Below are positions 49,023 through 61,509 of a DNA stretch of 64,000 bases, one piece after another (the first letter of the stretch is position 1; the number at the start of each line of letters is the position of its first letter). Both the position numbers and the translations under genes were made by a program. The stretch is taken from assembly GCA_002633005.1 (NCBI GenBank), contig NMRA01000056.1:257165-321164 (forward strand), in the 5' to 3' direction. The DNA is from Phoronis australis. Lineage: Eukaryota; Phoronida; Phoronidae. Below the pieces are notes generated by a model. It did not search any database. It was given only the letters and a program-made list of their open reading frames with translations, and was not told the DNA's origin.

Positions 49023-50669
49023 ACTCATAGGAAGTGTTAAGACTCGTACCGCGGCCATGTTTTTGCTACTGCACATAACCCAGTCATTACCGGAAAGTTA
49101 GGGGATTAATGGCACAAGTGACTGATTTCAGTTTGGCTCGGCAGTTGAAAATTCAGAGGCAACTGGCACTTCGGTTCCCCTTCAAGTGTTCTTCACAAGA
49201 GAAAATTCAAACTCAATGGGTATTACAGTCCTGGAATCAGGGTTTATATGATATAAAGTCTTGGAATCGGTGCTTTTAGCTGATGCCAAAATGTCCTAAA
49301 TTGCTTTTAAAAGTACTTACTTTTCTCCCAGTTGTTAAGATTTGTTGCACTGGTTTTCAATCTTGAACCAAGCAAGCTGAACTCAACGGAACAAAATTCA
49401 AAATAGGTTTTGGAGAACACTTCTATTATTAGGGGTCGGGCATTGGGGACTTTGTTTAAAGACACTTTGCTTTTCTAGAGGAACTTTCTGTCATGTAACC
49501 TTAAGGTTAATTTCCATTGAAATTTGGGAAAAGGTTGATTTGACAAAAAATGAATTCTTTGAATAAAGAAATAATAACGAAATTATTATTACAAAGAAAG
49601 TGCACCTATCATGGCCATGGTTTGGATACAGGGGGCTTAAATATTTATAGCTACGTAGTGAGGGATAGTTTTAGGAGCACGCCCCATGTCATTGGCACAA
49701 AAATAATTTCATCGACTCACTGTGATTGATATAACTCATTAAAAGTGGATTTGAAGCGAAAAAGGACGAAAAACTATTGGCCCATAGGTTCTCCAGATTG
49801 GCCTGTTGACTTCAGGCTGTGTGGGTCAATTCACCAATACCCACGTTTTTCCAAAATATCCCTGCGTAGTTGTTCTGGCGTGAGTTGCCAATGGCTAATA
49901 CACGGTTTTGAAACTGGAGTTACCTGTGTACTTTACCCAAACCTTTCAAACTTCTCGCTGGCTAGGTTACGGTAAAGTCTTGCTGACTTAGGACTCAATA
50001 TGCTGGACAGTGGAAATTTAATTGTCATTTTTTCTTGCAGTAGTCACTTGCAGGGTCTCCACATTTTGAGAACCAGATGAATGCCCACTGGTGAGTGGAG
50101 AGAACAGATTCTCTAAATGTAGGGACCCCTATAAGTGACTACTACTGACCAATATGTATGCCGATGACTATATCCTCAGTCTTGACACATGTACCTGTTT
50201 TTTATCAGTGAAGTTAAACAACTCAAAATTGCTATGAAAGTCACAATTCACTTAATTATCACCAGGGGCAGCAGCTATGCAAGACATCCAACAGGAAATG
50301 TCCAATTGGTTATGACATCACCAAATATGCAATAACCACCTACGCTGGGGGTTCTGTGCACTGTTATACTTTTAACCTGATGTTACAGGGGTTGGTGAAG
50401 ATGCTGTGTCTTGAATCTGTCAGCATGTTACACGCTGATGTGCATTGGGAGCACCAGATGGTAAAAAGTATCAAGGCCTGTTAGCTAGGCATGGGTTTAT
50501 AATTTATTTAAGGCAGGGTATATGTCGACCCAGCACTGACACTTCATTCATTCATCACCCACCAACTGTCTGTCTGGCTCTATGTGGAAAGGAAAGGCTT
50601 GTTCCCATATAAATTAAATTCTTTTCACCCAAGTGGGTCAACATGGAGTGAGGACTATGACAGGTCCCC

Positions 50670-50871
50670 CCCCTCCTGCAACATCCTTTAAGCAGCTCTT
50701 TAGCCTTGTTTCTGCACCATTGAAGTTCTTGAAGTTTCTCATGTTATTTGATGGTGCATTGCTTTTTTCAATTTTTTATCGACTGCATTAACTGCATTTG
50801 ATCTGCCACTGCCAGCGAATTTTTACTGTTGTGCTGTTAGCTGCAACTTCGATGGTGCAAAGTTGTATTAA
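50670..50871 (+). pseudogene. transposon 5' end with THAP-like N-terminus, copy 2
   Basis: The frame from 50809 reads LPANFYCCAVSCNFDGAKLY and then TAA at 50869. It matches copy 1 (PAKYYCCAVGCNFD) but the start ATG is CTG and an early stop is present. Upstream blocks (CTCATGTTATTTG, CGACTGCATTAACT) also align. It is a dead fragment. Confidence 0.4.
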
Positions 50872-51849
50872 CTTGAGGAGTATCTGTGCATGCGCTAACT
50901 TACAACATGATTTTTACAATCAGCCCGACATTTCTAAAACAAGGTCAGTGTAACAACACGTTTTCCAGCCTCCTGGACAAGGGAGATGTGTATTCGAGAC
51001 TGTCCTATTACATTCATTCACAAGATGAAGTGGCTGGACTTAATTTTCCAAACTGTACAACGAATTATTGTTACAGAATCGAGAGGCGCTTTTTTGTCAA
51101 ATAAATCATCCCCAGATGTGTTTCTCTCGACTGTCCAACGCACATTTCAGAGTCAGCTTTGAGTTGTTTTTAATGGGTTATTTTTTTTAAACCCTAGTGC
51201 AGTAACGTGTTTGAAAATAGTTGTTGTGGTCCGTGTTTTGGGATGGAATCTTTTTTAGCATTTTAAACGGCGAGTTAGTGTCCCTAATCACACGTGAAGC
51301 TATTCTGTTGGGTGAAAAGTTGTCAAGTTCTCAACAAAAACTTTGAGAAAAATCATTATTGGAATGACAGTAATGCTGTTGCTATCATAAAGTGACACCT
51401 GGTACGCAGTTTGATTCCATGCAGTGAGGTATGCACAATACGTAGATGACGGATTTCGACAATTATTTTTTAGTAAAAGTACTGAAGAAGTATCGAGTTA
51501 TTGTTTTGAAAAAATTATGTTAACCATAAATAAGTGATTAAGATAACTGATAGCAAAGAAATGGTGGTAGTGATGTCATGTCTATGTTCTGACGTTTGAA
51601 AAACTACAGGGACTTTGTAGATTAAGCTATTATGGACTTGTAATGTTTTGATGCTGTCAAACAGTCATTTTATATTGACTAATGGATGCACCCTGCCTGC
51701 CTTTATGGTCTTGGCATAAGTGACACCAACAATTTAAATTCAATCCAAAGTTATCTATTTTTCCCCATCTCCTCTATAAGCACAGCCGGTCACGTTTCAC
51801 TTTTTCTGCTCGTGATTTATCACTGAAATTGTGTACATGTGGTGTATCG

Positions 51850-51883
51850 AGGAATGAAGGGTCACGAGGAATGAAGGGTCACG
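51850..51883. repeat. 17-base tandem duplication
   Basis: GAGGAATGAAGGGTCAC occurs twice in direct succession, followed by a partial GGTCAC. Confidence 0.85.
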
Positions 51884-52689
51884 GTCACTAATGGTCGAGT
51901 TAAAGATTAGGAGTTTATTGTTTCGCTGCCCAAACGTGTAGGCATCAAATACTAGTAGACTGAATCTGACTTATGGTGGGCTGCATATCTGTTTTGTAGG
52001 CATGAGACACTGGCATTTAGTTTCTATCATTCAATCGATGTTGAAATCCACGCTGGCAAAATTGATGACTTTTTAAAAATGTTCTTTGCTTGCCGATGCC
52101 CTGGGTGATCTACTTAAAAATTGTTGTATGTGGCTAAGTAATCCGATTTAGAATTTCCATTTTTGGTAGTAAGTATAATGGAAATGACCCTTTAAATCAT
52201 TTGAGCTACTACCAGTGGTTACCACAGCTGAAATAATGCCTAAAATAGACACTATTTTAATACCCTTGCCATTGTTTTATTTTTATCATGCGTTAATTTT
52301 TTGTGACTGACTTCTGATACTATTTTCCGTTAACCCTTGTTTAGCACTGTTTGACACGGTTGGCAAACATTGTCTTTTGTATAAGTCACGTGACTTGACG
52401 TGACGTAAATATCCAGTTCGCTTTCTTGATGTTTCTGTGCAGGATCCTTCTGTAGTGTTATTCCATCAAAACGAACAGTCCAGCAGCAATACAAATGTAG
52501 GCTCAGTCGAAGTTTAATGGCAAGAATATACGACTATAATCTCTAGACTCCTGCGCAAGGGTGTTGTTAATGTGTTCAATTCAGGTTTTAATGAGCTTGT
52601 TTGTTTCTATGTCCTCCTTTGATATCTGTTCATATCACTGCGTTGTGGAATTTCAGTTAACACACAGGAACCCATGTCCAGTGCAAATC

Positions 52690-52960
52690 AACTTGCGGTA
52701 AAGTCTCTCCACTTTCAGGCAAAAATGATTGCGTAAATTGATGTTTTTTGTTTTCAAAGGCTTTTAACATTTATGTGAATTTTCCACAGTTTCTCAAATA
52801 ATTGTCTGTTGGTAATTACAGCATACAACTCAAAAAATGAAGAAGCATTTATTTGGCGCTTTAATAACTCATCTTTTATAAAAAATGATGAAATAAAATT
52901 TCCATTCTCTTCCATATTGTTTCCAGTAAATTGGTGAGAGTTTATTGTATGGTAAATTTA
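52690..52960 (+). repeat. dispersed repeat family A, copy 8
   Basis: Begins GGTAAAGTCTCTCCACTTTC, contains CTTTTAACATTTATGTGAAT and CAAATAATTGTCTGTTGGTA, and ends with the core AAATAAAATTTCCATTCTCT and CCATATTGTTTCCAGTAAAT. It belongs to the sub-type shared with 2700 and 61510. Confidence 0.7.
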
Positions 52961-53710
52961 GTGTGCTTGCACCTAATAAATATCACTTGTACCCCCTAAG
53001 GCAGCCCTTAAGAAAGGTATGCTTGCTGCTTGCGCTAAAAATGTTGCTCTTGAGCCAGGCATCTTTTAAAAGTTTTTGTTTGATGACACACTTCTAGCTG
53101 TGCACTTGCTTTATTTTGGCTTGGTTTTGATTTTCATCGTGCACTGACATGTTTAGAACACATGCGAGGAATTAGGTGATTTCCTGTTTTCGACCTGTTC
53201 AGAGTTTGTCATGACACATTTTACCACATTGTTTCTACGAGGTTTTATTTGTGAATTACCTAGAAGTCATTTGCATTGTTGATTTCCTCTGTTACCTGAG
53301 TTATAGTGGTCTTTGGTTCTGCTTTTTGTTCCACACAGCTGACCGAGGTCACAGGGTGGTGAACCTCCCTTGTGGCCGCTGTAATTGCCCAGGAGTCTTC
53401 CCTGATATTAATTACCCATTGGAATTTTGTTTTGTGTGTGAAAAACTGAATCTGTATTGAATGAAGACTTGAACTTATGTGCAGGAAGGCTGATGCCTGT
53501 TGTGAGTGTATATGAAAGTCACCACTGGTCAAGTGTTCCTGTCTTGGCTGACCATATGTGTGATTAAGATAATTCTGTACTTATTAAAGCACACAAATAG
53601 CCCTGTTTTCATGTGGAAATTGCTGGAAATAAACCAGTCCATTTTTGAAGCCAATTCTTACTAGGAGAATGTTGAGATTCTGAGTTGCACCAAATTTTGC
53701 TAGATTTTTA

Positions 53711-53860
53711 CTCTGCTATTTATCGAGTGGAATTTAGCTCCGCCAGCAGAGCGTTCGGTCACAACCGTTTTTGGGTTGCAGGTTCATTTCTGCACTGAAG
53801 CTGATCTCGGAAAATCACTTTTCTCGCGGTTAATTTCACGTTAAAGTGAACCTCTACAGG
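53711..53860 (+). mobile_element. tRNA-related SINE, copy 2
   Basis: CTCTGCTATTTATCGAGTGG precedes a tRNA-like head: TTAGCTCCGCCAGCAGAGCG (A box), ACAACCG and GGGTTGCAGGTTCATTTCTG (B box). The tail ends near GTGAACCTCTACAGG. Motif order matches 15434-15600. The B box lacks the usual CAA-CC ending, so it is not a working tRNA gene. Confidence 0.6.
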
Positions 53861-55018
53861 TTTGAACACCTTTTGGAATGGTAGAAATAAATATTGTTCT
53901 TTTGCATGACTGCTTAGGTTAGTTTGGTTGCATAATTTTGTTGGGTTCAGAGAGATGAAAACACTTAAATGATGAGGATGGTTTTGCCTATATTTTAGAT
54001 CAAGCCAATGGCAAAGCCCTTATTCACAACCTCCTCAAAAAGAGAGTGTCCTAGTGATTGTACTGCCATGTTTCTTGTTGATTCGGGTGAACCAACCTCT
54101 TCATTTGGTCCACGTGACCGTAAGCTTCTTCCTTTGGCTAGTTATCTGATGTTTCCTAATTTGCTAACTACAGGTCTTAGAGTTTTCCTCTTTTAAGAGG
54201 ATTTCCTATTTTTTGGTTTCAACTTCATATATGATTTCCAGTTTCCTCTTTTCCATCTTTTTGTCATTATTTCAACTTAAGTGATGCAAAAACGTATATC
54301 TTAGTAAAATTTTACTACTCAAAAACTATTTCTATAACACAAGCCTATTTATTTATGGAACGATACGTCACATGGAAAATTTTCCTTTTTTCGTCATTGG
54401 TCATTGCAAGCCCTGAGTGAAATTGTGAAATGTAAAATAATGTGAATATCTTGATTCGTTTTGAAGAACCCTGTAATGTTCACAATGTATCTGAATGTTT
54501 TGGTTGCTGCCTAATTGAGGCGTCAAAATTTGCAACTGTACTGAGTGACCCATTGTTGTTGCCAGATTCTGAGAAGTGGAGAAACTGACAATTTTCTTTT
54601 TCGTAAATCAATATTTTTTCTTATTAATCATCAAAATTTTCATAATGAAATGACACGTGGACAGGCTTTTCGTGTTATTAATTTTCTGTCAGTTCCGTTT
54701 AAGAGCAAATCCCATCGGAGAAACTGTAGACAGCACATGCTGGAGCCATGGAGATCATTACTAAGTATCGTCTCTAGTTTATTGTCTACCCTAGAGAGCA
54801 GCACTGGCTTCCAAATCCAGATATGGCATCAATCTTGCCCATTGTTGAGTGTTCCTGCTGTCACATGTCAGCACTGTCAAGCCTGTTACAAATCAGAATA
54901 TTAAAGATTCACCCGTCCAGAATACATGTGAGGAAAAAAATTCTGACATATATGATCAAGTTGTTACCATGGTTCGGTAGTCATGTTCAAACTGATGTAT
55001 GTCAATCGGTACCCGGAC

Positions 55019-55347
55019 TATGATGTCATGATCGGCGAAGGCAGAACTAAAAATTTGGATCTTTGGTTGAATGGTGGCGTTGTATGTTGCGTCCACTTGA
55101 AATTGTCTCATATTGCCTAATTTTTTATACAAATAGATTCTCTGATCTACGTAATTTAATTGGTTGTTAGGTTGTTTCTATCGTGGATAATGGCAACAAC
55201 AGGGATGAGAGAATCTATTTGTATCAAAAAATGGGTAATATGTGCATGTACAGAGATGCGGAACAATCTCGACCAGACACAGCATGCAGTGCCGTTCTTT
55301 GGAAGAACCAAATTTCTAGCTCCACCTTCTCCGATCATGACTTCATA
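55019..55347. mobile_element. inverted pair of related coding relics
   Basis: The left arm (55019-55147) is an inverted, diverged copy of the right arm (55204-55347); the spacer is 56 bases. Conserved blocks include GTCATGATCGG.GAAGG and ACAAATAGATTCTCT.ATC. Both arms keep a related open frame reading outward to inward: YDVMIGEGRTKNLDL on + and YEVMIGEGGARNLVL followed by NGTACC on -. The Y-[ED]-V-x-I-G-x-G pattern recalls the Methyltransf_FA (farnesoic acid O-methyltransferase-like) domain, but the tryptophan usual after the glycines is absent, so this is a weak guess. RNA from either strand would fold into a long imperfect hairpin. Confidence 0.6.
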
Positions 55348-56112
55348 TGTCCAAGTACTACACATATATCAGTTTGAAAATGGCGGCTGAGGTTGAAAAC
55401 TTTAACTAAGTAGCGACTTTATGTCTAAAGAATTTTGCTCCTCAAATTATCTAACATGCTTCAAAACCCATATCGCTACCAAAGCATGGTGGTTGAAAAC
55501 TCTAAGGCACCGTACTTCACAAAGAGATAGCTTCTGATTGGCTAACATATTTTGTGATTATTGTTGGATGGGACAGCCTTCTTGAAGTTATTAAGCGTCA
55601 TCCAGAGCTTTAAAGCTACTAAGTCCACTGTGTGTGATTTTATCACAAGTCGCCAATTCTTGTTGTCTGCCAGACATTCGCTGAAGTCATGGCTGGTGTG
55701 TTTAACATGTGCCTAGCGTACATCTAAAATATGACGCCATTTAAGGCATTCGATTTGAATCAGCGATAGAGCAGTGTGGCTGTTATTGCAGAGATATTTG
55801 CTTTGAATCCCAGCTACTGCTAATTCCTGTCAATTACTTCTCTCACTGAGAATGTCCCTTAACTAGCTGTGCAATTCAGTTTTGTGTATTCCAGTGACTG
55901 TGGTTAACAGGAAGTCAGGAAGTTTGTATTCATTTCTGCTGAAACCAAGTACCTTTCCAACAAAAGCAGAGTGCAACCAAACAGTGGTTTTATTGCTTTC
56001 TGATGCTGGGCCTGTAATGGAGCACAGTTAATGAGGGACAGCAATTTTTCACTAAAATTAACCAACAGTGGATGTGGAATGCAAATAGAACTGCAGTGTT
56101 TTTGTTGTGAGT

Positions 56113-56283
56113 TCAACATTGCTAATGCTGTAATTGCTCTGCCCCACACTAAGGGATCTTAGGTCAAGGAGTCAACATTGCTAAGGGGGTAATTCCTCTG
56201 CCCCACATAAAGGGATCTTAGGTCATGTGTCAACATTGCTAATTCGGTAATTGCTCTGCCCCACACAGAGTGATCTTAGGTCA
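56113..56283. repeat. minisatellite, 58-59-base unit, three copies
   Basis: TCAACATTGCTAA starts units at 56113, 56172 and 56230. Each contains GTAATT.CTCTGCCCCACA and ends GATCTTAGGTCA. Confidence 0.92.
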
Positions 56284-57439
56284 GTGAGGGACATTTAGAA
56301 TTGATGACTACAGCAGTTCTTGTACAAGTCTATTGATGGAGTACAAGGTGCAGAGTTTTTAATGTCATACCATATATTTCTGTCTGTCGCCGTCAGTCAG
56401 ATAATAGAATCTGGATTATCAAATATGCATGCATTAATACATTTTGTAAATGTTATGCATTTTTATGCTACTCTTTTACAATTGTGCATCAACTTTCGGA
56501 GAGCATGCTGGTATTTACCATTGGTAAGCAGTACCTGGGCAATTTAATTGCTGAATAATCGGGAACCCTGTTAAAACTTTCATTTTCATTTGCATATATA
56601 TATTTGATGTCAGTAATAGTGGCCAGTGGCTGTATAATTACATGAATAGTCTGAACAAAATAGCATTGTGTTACTGAAGGGAAAGAACTCATCTTATGAG
56701 TATCCAGTTGTTGTCATAAGATCCGTCAAGTAGTTTGTTTGACCCAGTGATTAGTTTTGGCTCTTCTGACGTTGAACAAGATTTTTTCACTGTACGTACC
56801 AAAAAACATTTTTGGTGCCATAAGGCATTGGCGCGCTTCATCCATCTCAAAGTCGCGACCAAAAAGAACGCTGAGATATCATTTTAGGTCTTTCATAAAA
56901 TCTTTGGATGTTGTGGCCAGAGCCCCTCACAATGTCCCAGATCTGTCAGAGTGTAAATCTGCACTGAATCTAAAATAAGTTGTTGATGGCAACTGCTTTA
57001 ATAACATTGATTAACAATGGTAGGGATTCACATTAAAACCATGGCCATTGTTTCTGTACAAGAATGGCCAGCGTAGGCCGTGGATGGCCACAAATGCTGA
57101 GTTGTGAATTAACTAGTTATTCCCGCTCCAGAACCCTGCAGAGGACATGGGCACCATCTGGCTAGGCTGTAGTGGTCCTGTTTTGCTGCTTAAAAATTGC
57201 CCAGATGTTTCCACTTGGGTGTGAGAACAGAAGTAGTAAGGACAGTGTACAGTTGTTATTGCTGTAGAGACTAGATCCAGCACCTGGTTCTAGTTAACTG
57301 GCCAATTTCGTTCACTTTGTTCTTTCAAGCTGGCTGTGATCTCAGTCTGTGACTGGCAAAGGTGTAATGATATTACGTGTAATGGTATTAGCCGGCTTAA
57401 GGAAAGGACAAAGTTTCTTTTTCTGCTTAAGGAATATCT

Positions 57440-57680
57440 TCACCTATGTTGCACACAATATGCCAGACGTGAAATTTTATTTTGTCTAATTTTTCCAGAA
57501 AGCATAGATTTAGAAAATTTTAGTCTGTAATTAGCTTAATTTGCACTCATAAAACAACATTTGATAAAGCTCCAGATATTTACAGCAATGTTCTCTGTCT
57601 TTGAAAAATGGAAAAATAGCAAAATTCATAGTTATTTGTTGCAAAATAAGTGGAATATTCCGGTACCTCACTTTTTATAG
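57440..57680 (-). repeat. dispersed repeat family A, copy 9 (inverted)
   Basis: On the - strand: CATTTTTCAAAGACAGAGAA, AAATGTTGTTTTATGAGTGC and the core ACAAAATAAAATTTCACGTC then TGGCATATTGTGTGCAAC. Nearly full-length. Confidence 0.75.
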
Positions 57681-57756
57681 ACTGGAAATTCAAATCACTT
57701 CATCTGTTATGTGTTTGCAGGTTAGATGAATGTTGTACTGGCATATATGTCTGTGT

Positions 57757-57999
57757 TCAGAGTGTCGTCTTATGAATGGCAAAGAATGCTTTGTCTGTGT
57801 GCGATCCCCAAATCCTCAGAATGTCACATCTTGTGAATGGCAGAGTATGCTTTGTCTGTGCGTGATCCCCAGATCCTCTGAGCATCATGCCTTATGAATG
57901 GCAGAGAATGCTTTGTCTATGCGCAATCCACAGATCCTCAGAGTATCATGTCTTATGAAGGACAGAGAATGCTTTGTCTGTGCGTGATCCCCAGATCCC
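57757..57999. repeat. 61-base minisatellite just upstream of the PDE4 exon
   Basis: Four units in register: ATGCTTTGTCTGTG-like blocks begin at 57786, 57847, 57908 and 57969, exactly 61 bases apart. Each unit has TGCGTGATCCCCAGATCCTC and TCTTATGAATGGCAGAGA. The array ends about 117 bases before the exon at 58117. Confidence 0.95.
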
Positions 58000-58116
58000 A
58001 GTTTTAACTACAGTGGTGACTCATCTGCGTATTCAGATTTGTGACTTGATTTTGCCTGATGTCCTGTACTTGCCAGGAACACATTTATTCAAAGCATTTG
58101 TTGTTCTGATTTTCAG

Positions 58117-58218
58117 ACATGCTGAAGACCTAATCGTCACTCCGTTTGCTCAAATCCTAGCCAGTCTGCGGAGTGTTCGCAATAACTACATCGCCCTAAC
58201 CAATGTTCCGACCACACA
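58117..58218 (+). CDS. PDE4: PDE4 cAMP phosphodiesterase, central UCR1 exon
   Basis: Internal coding exon of the same PDE4 gene as 489-674. It has 102 bases: one base completing the split Leu codon, 33 codons and two bases (phase 2 at both ends). It is bounded by GTTCTGATTTTCAG and GTGAGT. The peptide starts [20 protein letters not shown] and ends [25 protein letters not shown] and ASLRSVR are near-invariant in UCR1 of long PDE4 forms, a segment that contacts UCR2 and controls the catalytic domain. HAED rather than HGDD, and the ending LTNVP, resemble mammalian PDE4A and insect dunce. As I recall, mammalian genes split this stretch into two small exons (after VTPFAQ); here it is one, and about three residues shorter. 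The following exon (rest of UCR1) is not in the window. Confidence 0.96.
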
Positions 58219-59379
58219 GTGAGTACCTCTTTTTTGCATAGTTATTTTAGCTGAAAATCCGTTCTGCAACTGTCGAACTCTTAACTTGTCTGTTGATGTT
58301 AAGATAATTGTTTTTATCAACTGAATGAATTTTCAACACAGGACCAACCTTGCGCAATGTGGAAGTTCTGTTGGATGGAACTGTGCCCGTTTCATTTTGT
58401 TGACTTCTCAGAAGCATTTTGTTCCATTGGTACTTTGTTAGGCATGCCCATGTATGGTAACAAATGTTAAAATCAATTTGTACTTGCCTAGCTATCCTAA
58501 ATGATTACACACCAATAAATGTGTTTGACTAAGGATGGGTTTCGTAAACCAAAACACTCATGTGCGGGGTACTTGTGAGGATTTTTTGCTTAAGTAATGG
58601 ACTATTCTTTTACTTTTATGGTTTTGCCTGATCTGGCCGAATTTTCAAGAACCTTGCTCTACGAGACACATTCTTGTGTTTCTTTTTGCAAGACAACACT
58701 AGAAGGAGCAGTTGTTGTTCGTTTCAGGGTGCATAGTTTTACCTTGATAAAAAATCTGGTTGCAAACTGGCCATTAAACTTCTTTTCACGGTCTGATGAC
58801 CTGAGGTGACATAAAAGCTACTTCAATCTTTTTTCATCTTGACATTGCCTGTTTAATTGTGGTCACCCTGAATCAGTAAATAACACATTTGAAGTGTTTT
58901 TCGGTGCGTTTATTAAACAACCTGTCTGTAAATGACCCCACAGAGCTAATAAACACTCGACTTCCTCTGGTGTGTTTAATCTGAGCTGTGAGTGTACACA
59001 AGTATTGTTAATTATCACAGGTACATATCAATTGAAGAAATGTGATTTATATTGCTAAGATCGTGTGTCCATGACGCACTTTCCTTCGTACTACTATTTT
59101 ACTACTGCGCTCTGCCTGGCATATGAAATGCGTCGTAAACACAGATGCCTTTAAGTGTACTAGTTACTCATTGACCTGAAATGATCATTAATAATCTAGC
59201 AACTGATTCATGCTCCTATTATGGGGGACGCATTATTTCCTCATCTCAATGGGCCCAGCATCCATTGCTGTATCGCCAGTACAACCTTGAAGGATGCTTG
59301 TGACCTTTTACAGATATTTTCCCATTATGGATGGGATGACACGAGCGAATTTTCGCGCTGATTCGATTACAGCTGTCTC

Positions 59380-60240
59380 CCCCAGAGGCAATTTTAGATT
59401 TTTACATTAGCCTCAATAACTAAGGAGTTCTTTGACAAATTTTCATGAACTTTGGTTATTTAAAGTAATTGTTTTGTAAACGGTTAAGCCCTGACCATGT
59501 TCAGATAGATTCTATGTGTTTTGCATCTGTTTTTGGGGTCCGTCTCTCCGTCTGCTAAATCGCTTGAAGGATCTTGAAATTTCACAGTGGCATCCCTATT
59601 GAGATAAAGATGACTGACTTTGATTTTCAGATGGGTCGAGCTACAGTGGCACCGCCCCCTAGTAGCAATTTAGTTTTTCGTGTGCTTCGATCTACCAGGA
59701 TAGATTTTCCTGAAATCTGGACATCAGGTCTCTGTTGAAAAGACAATGACATGTTTTTCCTTTCGGATGGATTCAACATATTCTGCGCCCTCTAGTGGCC
59801 ATCGTTATATTTGTGCGGCTATTTTGTGGCATTCACTTCAATGTTCACCAAAGCGCTTGAATGGTTTTATGTGAAATTTTATTACAGATTTATTTCTATT
59901 TAGAGGATCATGACTGACGTGATTTTCGGAAGGTTAGACTACTGCGACCTCCTAGGGTGAAATTTTGTTTTTGCTTGTACATTAATATCTAATAAGTTTC
60001 TCAATGGATCTTCACACAATTTGGTCATGTGTTCCTGTTGAGGAGATTGTGCGTTACATTGATTTGGAAGCGAGCCCGACTACGGTGGCATCCTCTAATG
60101 GCAACTTAGGCTTTCTTTGCATAAATTGGCTAGATACTTATATCAAGTTCCATGTTACGTGTTTTTATCAACTAGGCAACGGTGCTTGCCGGCTTTGAGA
60201 CGGGCTGGACTTACGATGCGCCCCCTAGTGACTTTTATTT
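59380..60240 (+). repeat. satellite-like array, CCCTAGTGGC units, block 2
   Basis: Units related to the block at 28640-29660: CCCC(C/T)(T)AG(T)GGCAATTTT variants near 59381, 59655, 59788, 59948, 60090 and 60222, spaced mostly about 130-160 bases. Intervening parts hold CTTGAAGGATCTTGAAATTT-like and TGACTTTGATTTTCAGATGG-like blocks, as in block 1. Confidence 0.75.
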
Positions 60241-61509
60241 TATGAATTTCATGGCAGCAATGAAAACCACTTAGAAGAATATTGTTTGTGGTGAAGTTAT
60301 AATCACTGGCAGTAGAATACTTGATACTCAATCCTTATTGTTGGAGAACTACAACTGTTTCAACCTGACATTCATTTTCATTCATAGACTCGTCACATTG
60401 CTTAGGTGCTGCCTGAAGTCACTACTGCCTTTGTGTCACCATTGTCGTTTGCACAGTTTCCCATTTTTCTTGCGTTATCTTGAGGAATGAATAATTGACT
60501 TCTCAAAAAGTTTTCTATATTCCTTAAAATGACATAAACTTTTATTTAGCTTATTAACATATATTATCTGTTACCATATCACATTGAAACGAAGTAATTT
60601 TCTGCCTCTCTTGGATCAAGTTTGATAACTCCTCAAAAAATCTTTCAAAGCCGACAAGTGTGACTATCAGTTTGGGTCAGTTATCCTTTGTAGTGGGGAA
60701 AAACTGGCCAACCTTACCTCAGATCTACTTAGTGAGATGCATTAAGTACAATGTCGTAGTTGATAAAAGAGTTCATCTTAAAATGGGTTGTAGAACAAGT
60801 TTTGGGTCACCAAAACAGGGTTTGTTATCCTTTTAATGTTCTTTTCTAAAGTCTGTATGGAAACCTGACAGTTTTCTAAATTTATCAAAGCTCTCTGTTG
60901 CATTGGAGTCTTGTAATAGTTTCTATTTGTTTTGATTTACTCATTACAGGCAGACACAGGTTGGCTTTCAAAATTGACAAAATCACACCTCGAAAATTGG
61001 AGAACTTTCAGAACAAAACTTTCTGTGTTCAAACTGATTTATTGTTGTTTTCTGTTTCCGTTCCAGGTTTTTACTTGATAAAGGCAGGCAAATTTCGCTG
61101 TAATATCCGTCATTTTTTAAACTTTTTATGACAAGGCCAATAACCGCGAACCTGGTTATCTCTTGTAAACTTTGTCTGCCTGGCTGTAGCCAAAACATCT
61201 ACTGAACTAACAGAAACGTTGAATGGACCGTGAATGATCAGTGAATGCCCCGACAAGTGGACACGCGTGTTGAGTTCTGCCAATGCAGGCGTGTTCCAAA
61301 CCAGGAAGCACTCTTCACACCAAAATACTTGCTTGGCACTGTGAACTATAGCTGCCAGAGCGCGGGTCCTTTTATAGGACACGATTTCCTACTCATGATT
61401 TATCTATCGAACTCAACACTGACCTTTAGGCATTTAATGTGAACAAATGTTTGCATGCCTGAGTATTGCTACCTCATCTTTGCGTGCATCTGAAAGTTTC
61501 ATTTGTTCA

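Larger units (their letters stand above)
675..58116 (+). other. PDE4 intron within UCR1, 57,442 bases
   Basis: The intron starts with the consensus donor GTGAGT and ends with GTTCTGATTTTCAG. It separates the PKA-site exon from the rest of UCR1. No complete gene lies in it on either strand: the open frames are short and mostly without recognisable content. What I can identify is listed separately: transposon relics, MITEs, SINEs, minisatellites, a (CA)n run, satellite-like blocks and three candidate alternative 5' exons. Long stretches in which I see nothing specific include about 690-1340, 3650-4440, 7090-8290, 11000-12500, 12810-14040, 15620-17590, 20400-21880, 22800-23780, 25860-27640, 29680-31880, 39000-40840, 46300-46950, 47010-48640, 49030-50660 and 51900-52690. 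Confidence 0.9.

Noticed and set aside
54545-54904. 119-codon frame on the + strand
   Set aside because: No family resemblance; low-complexity Phe/Ile-rich and Ser/Leu-rich stretches from AT-rich DNA.
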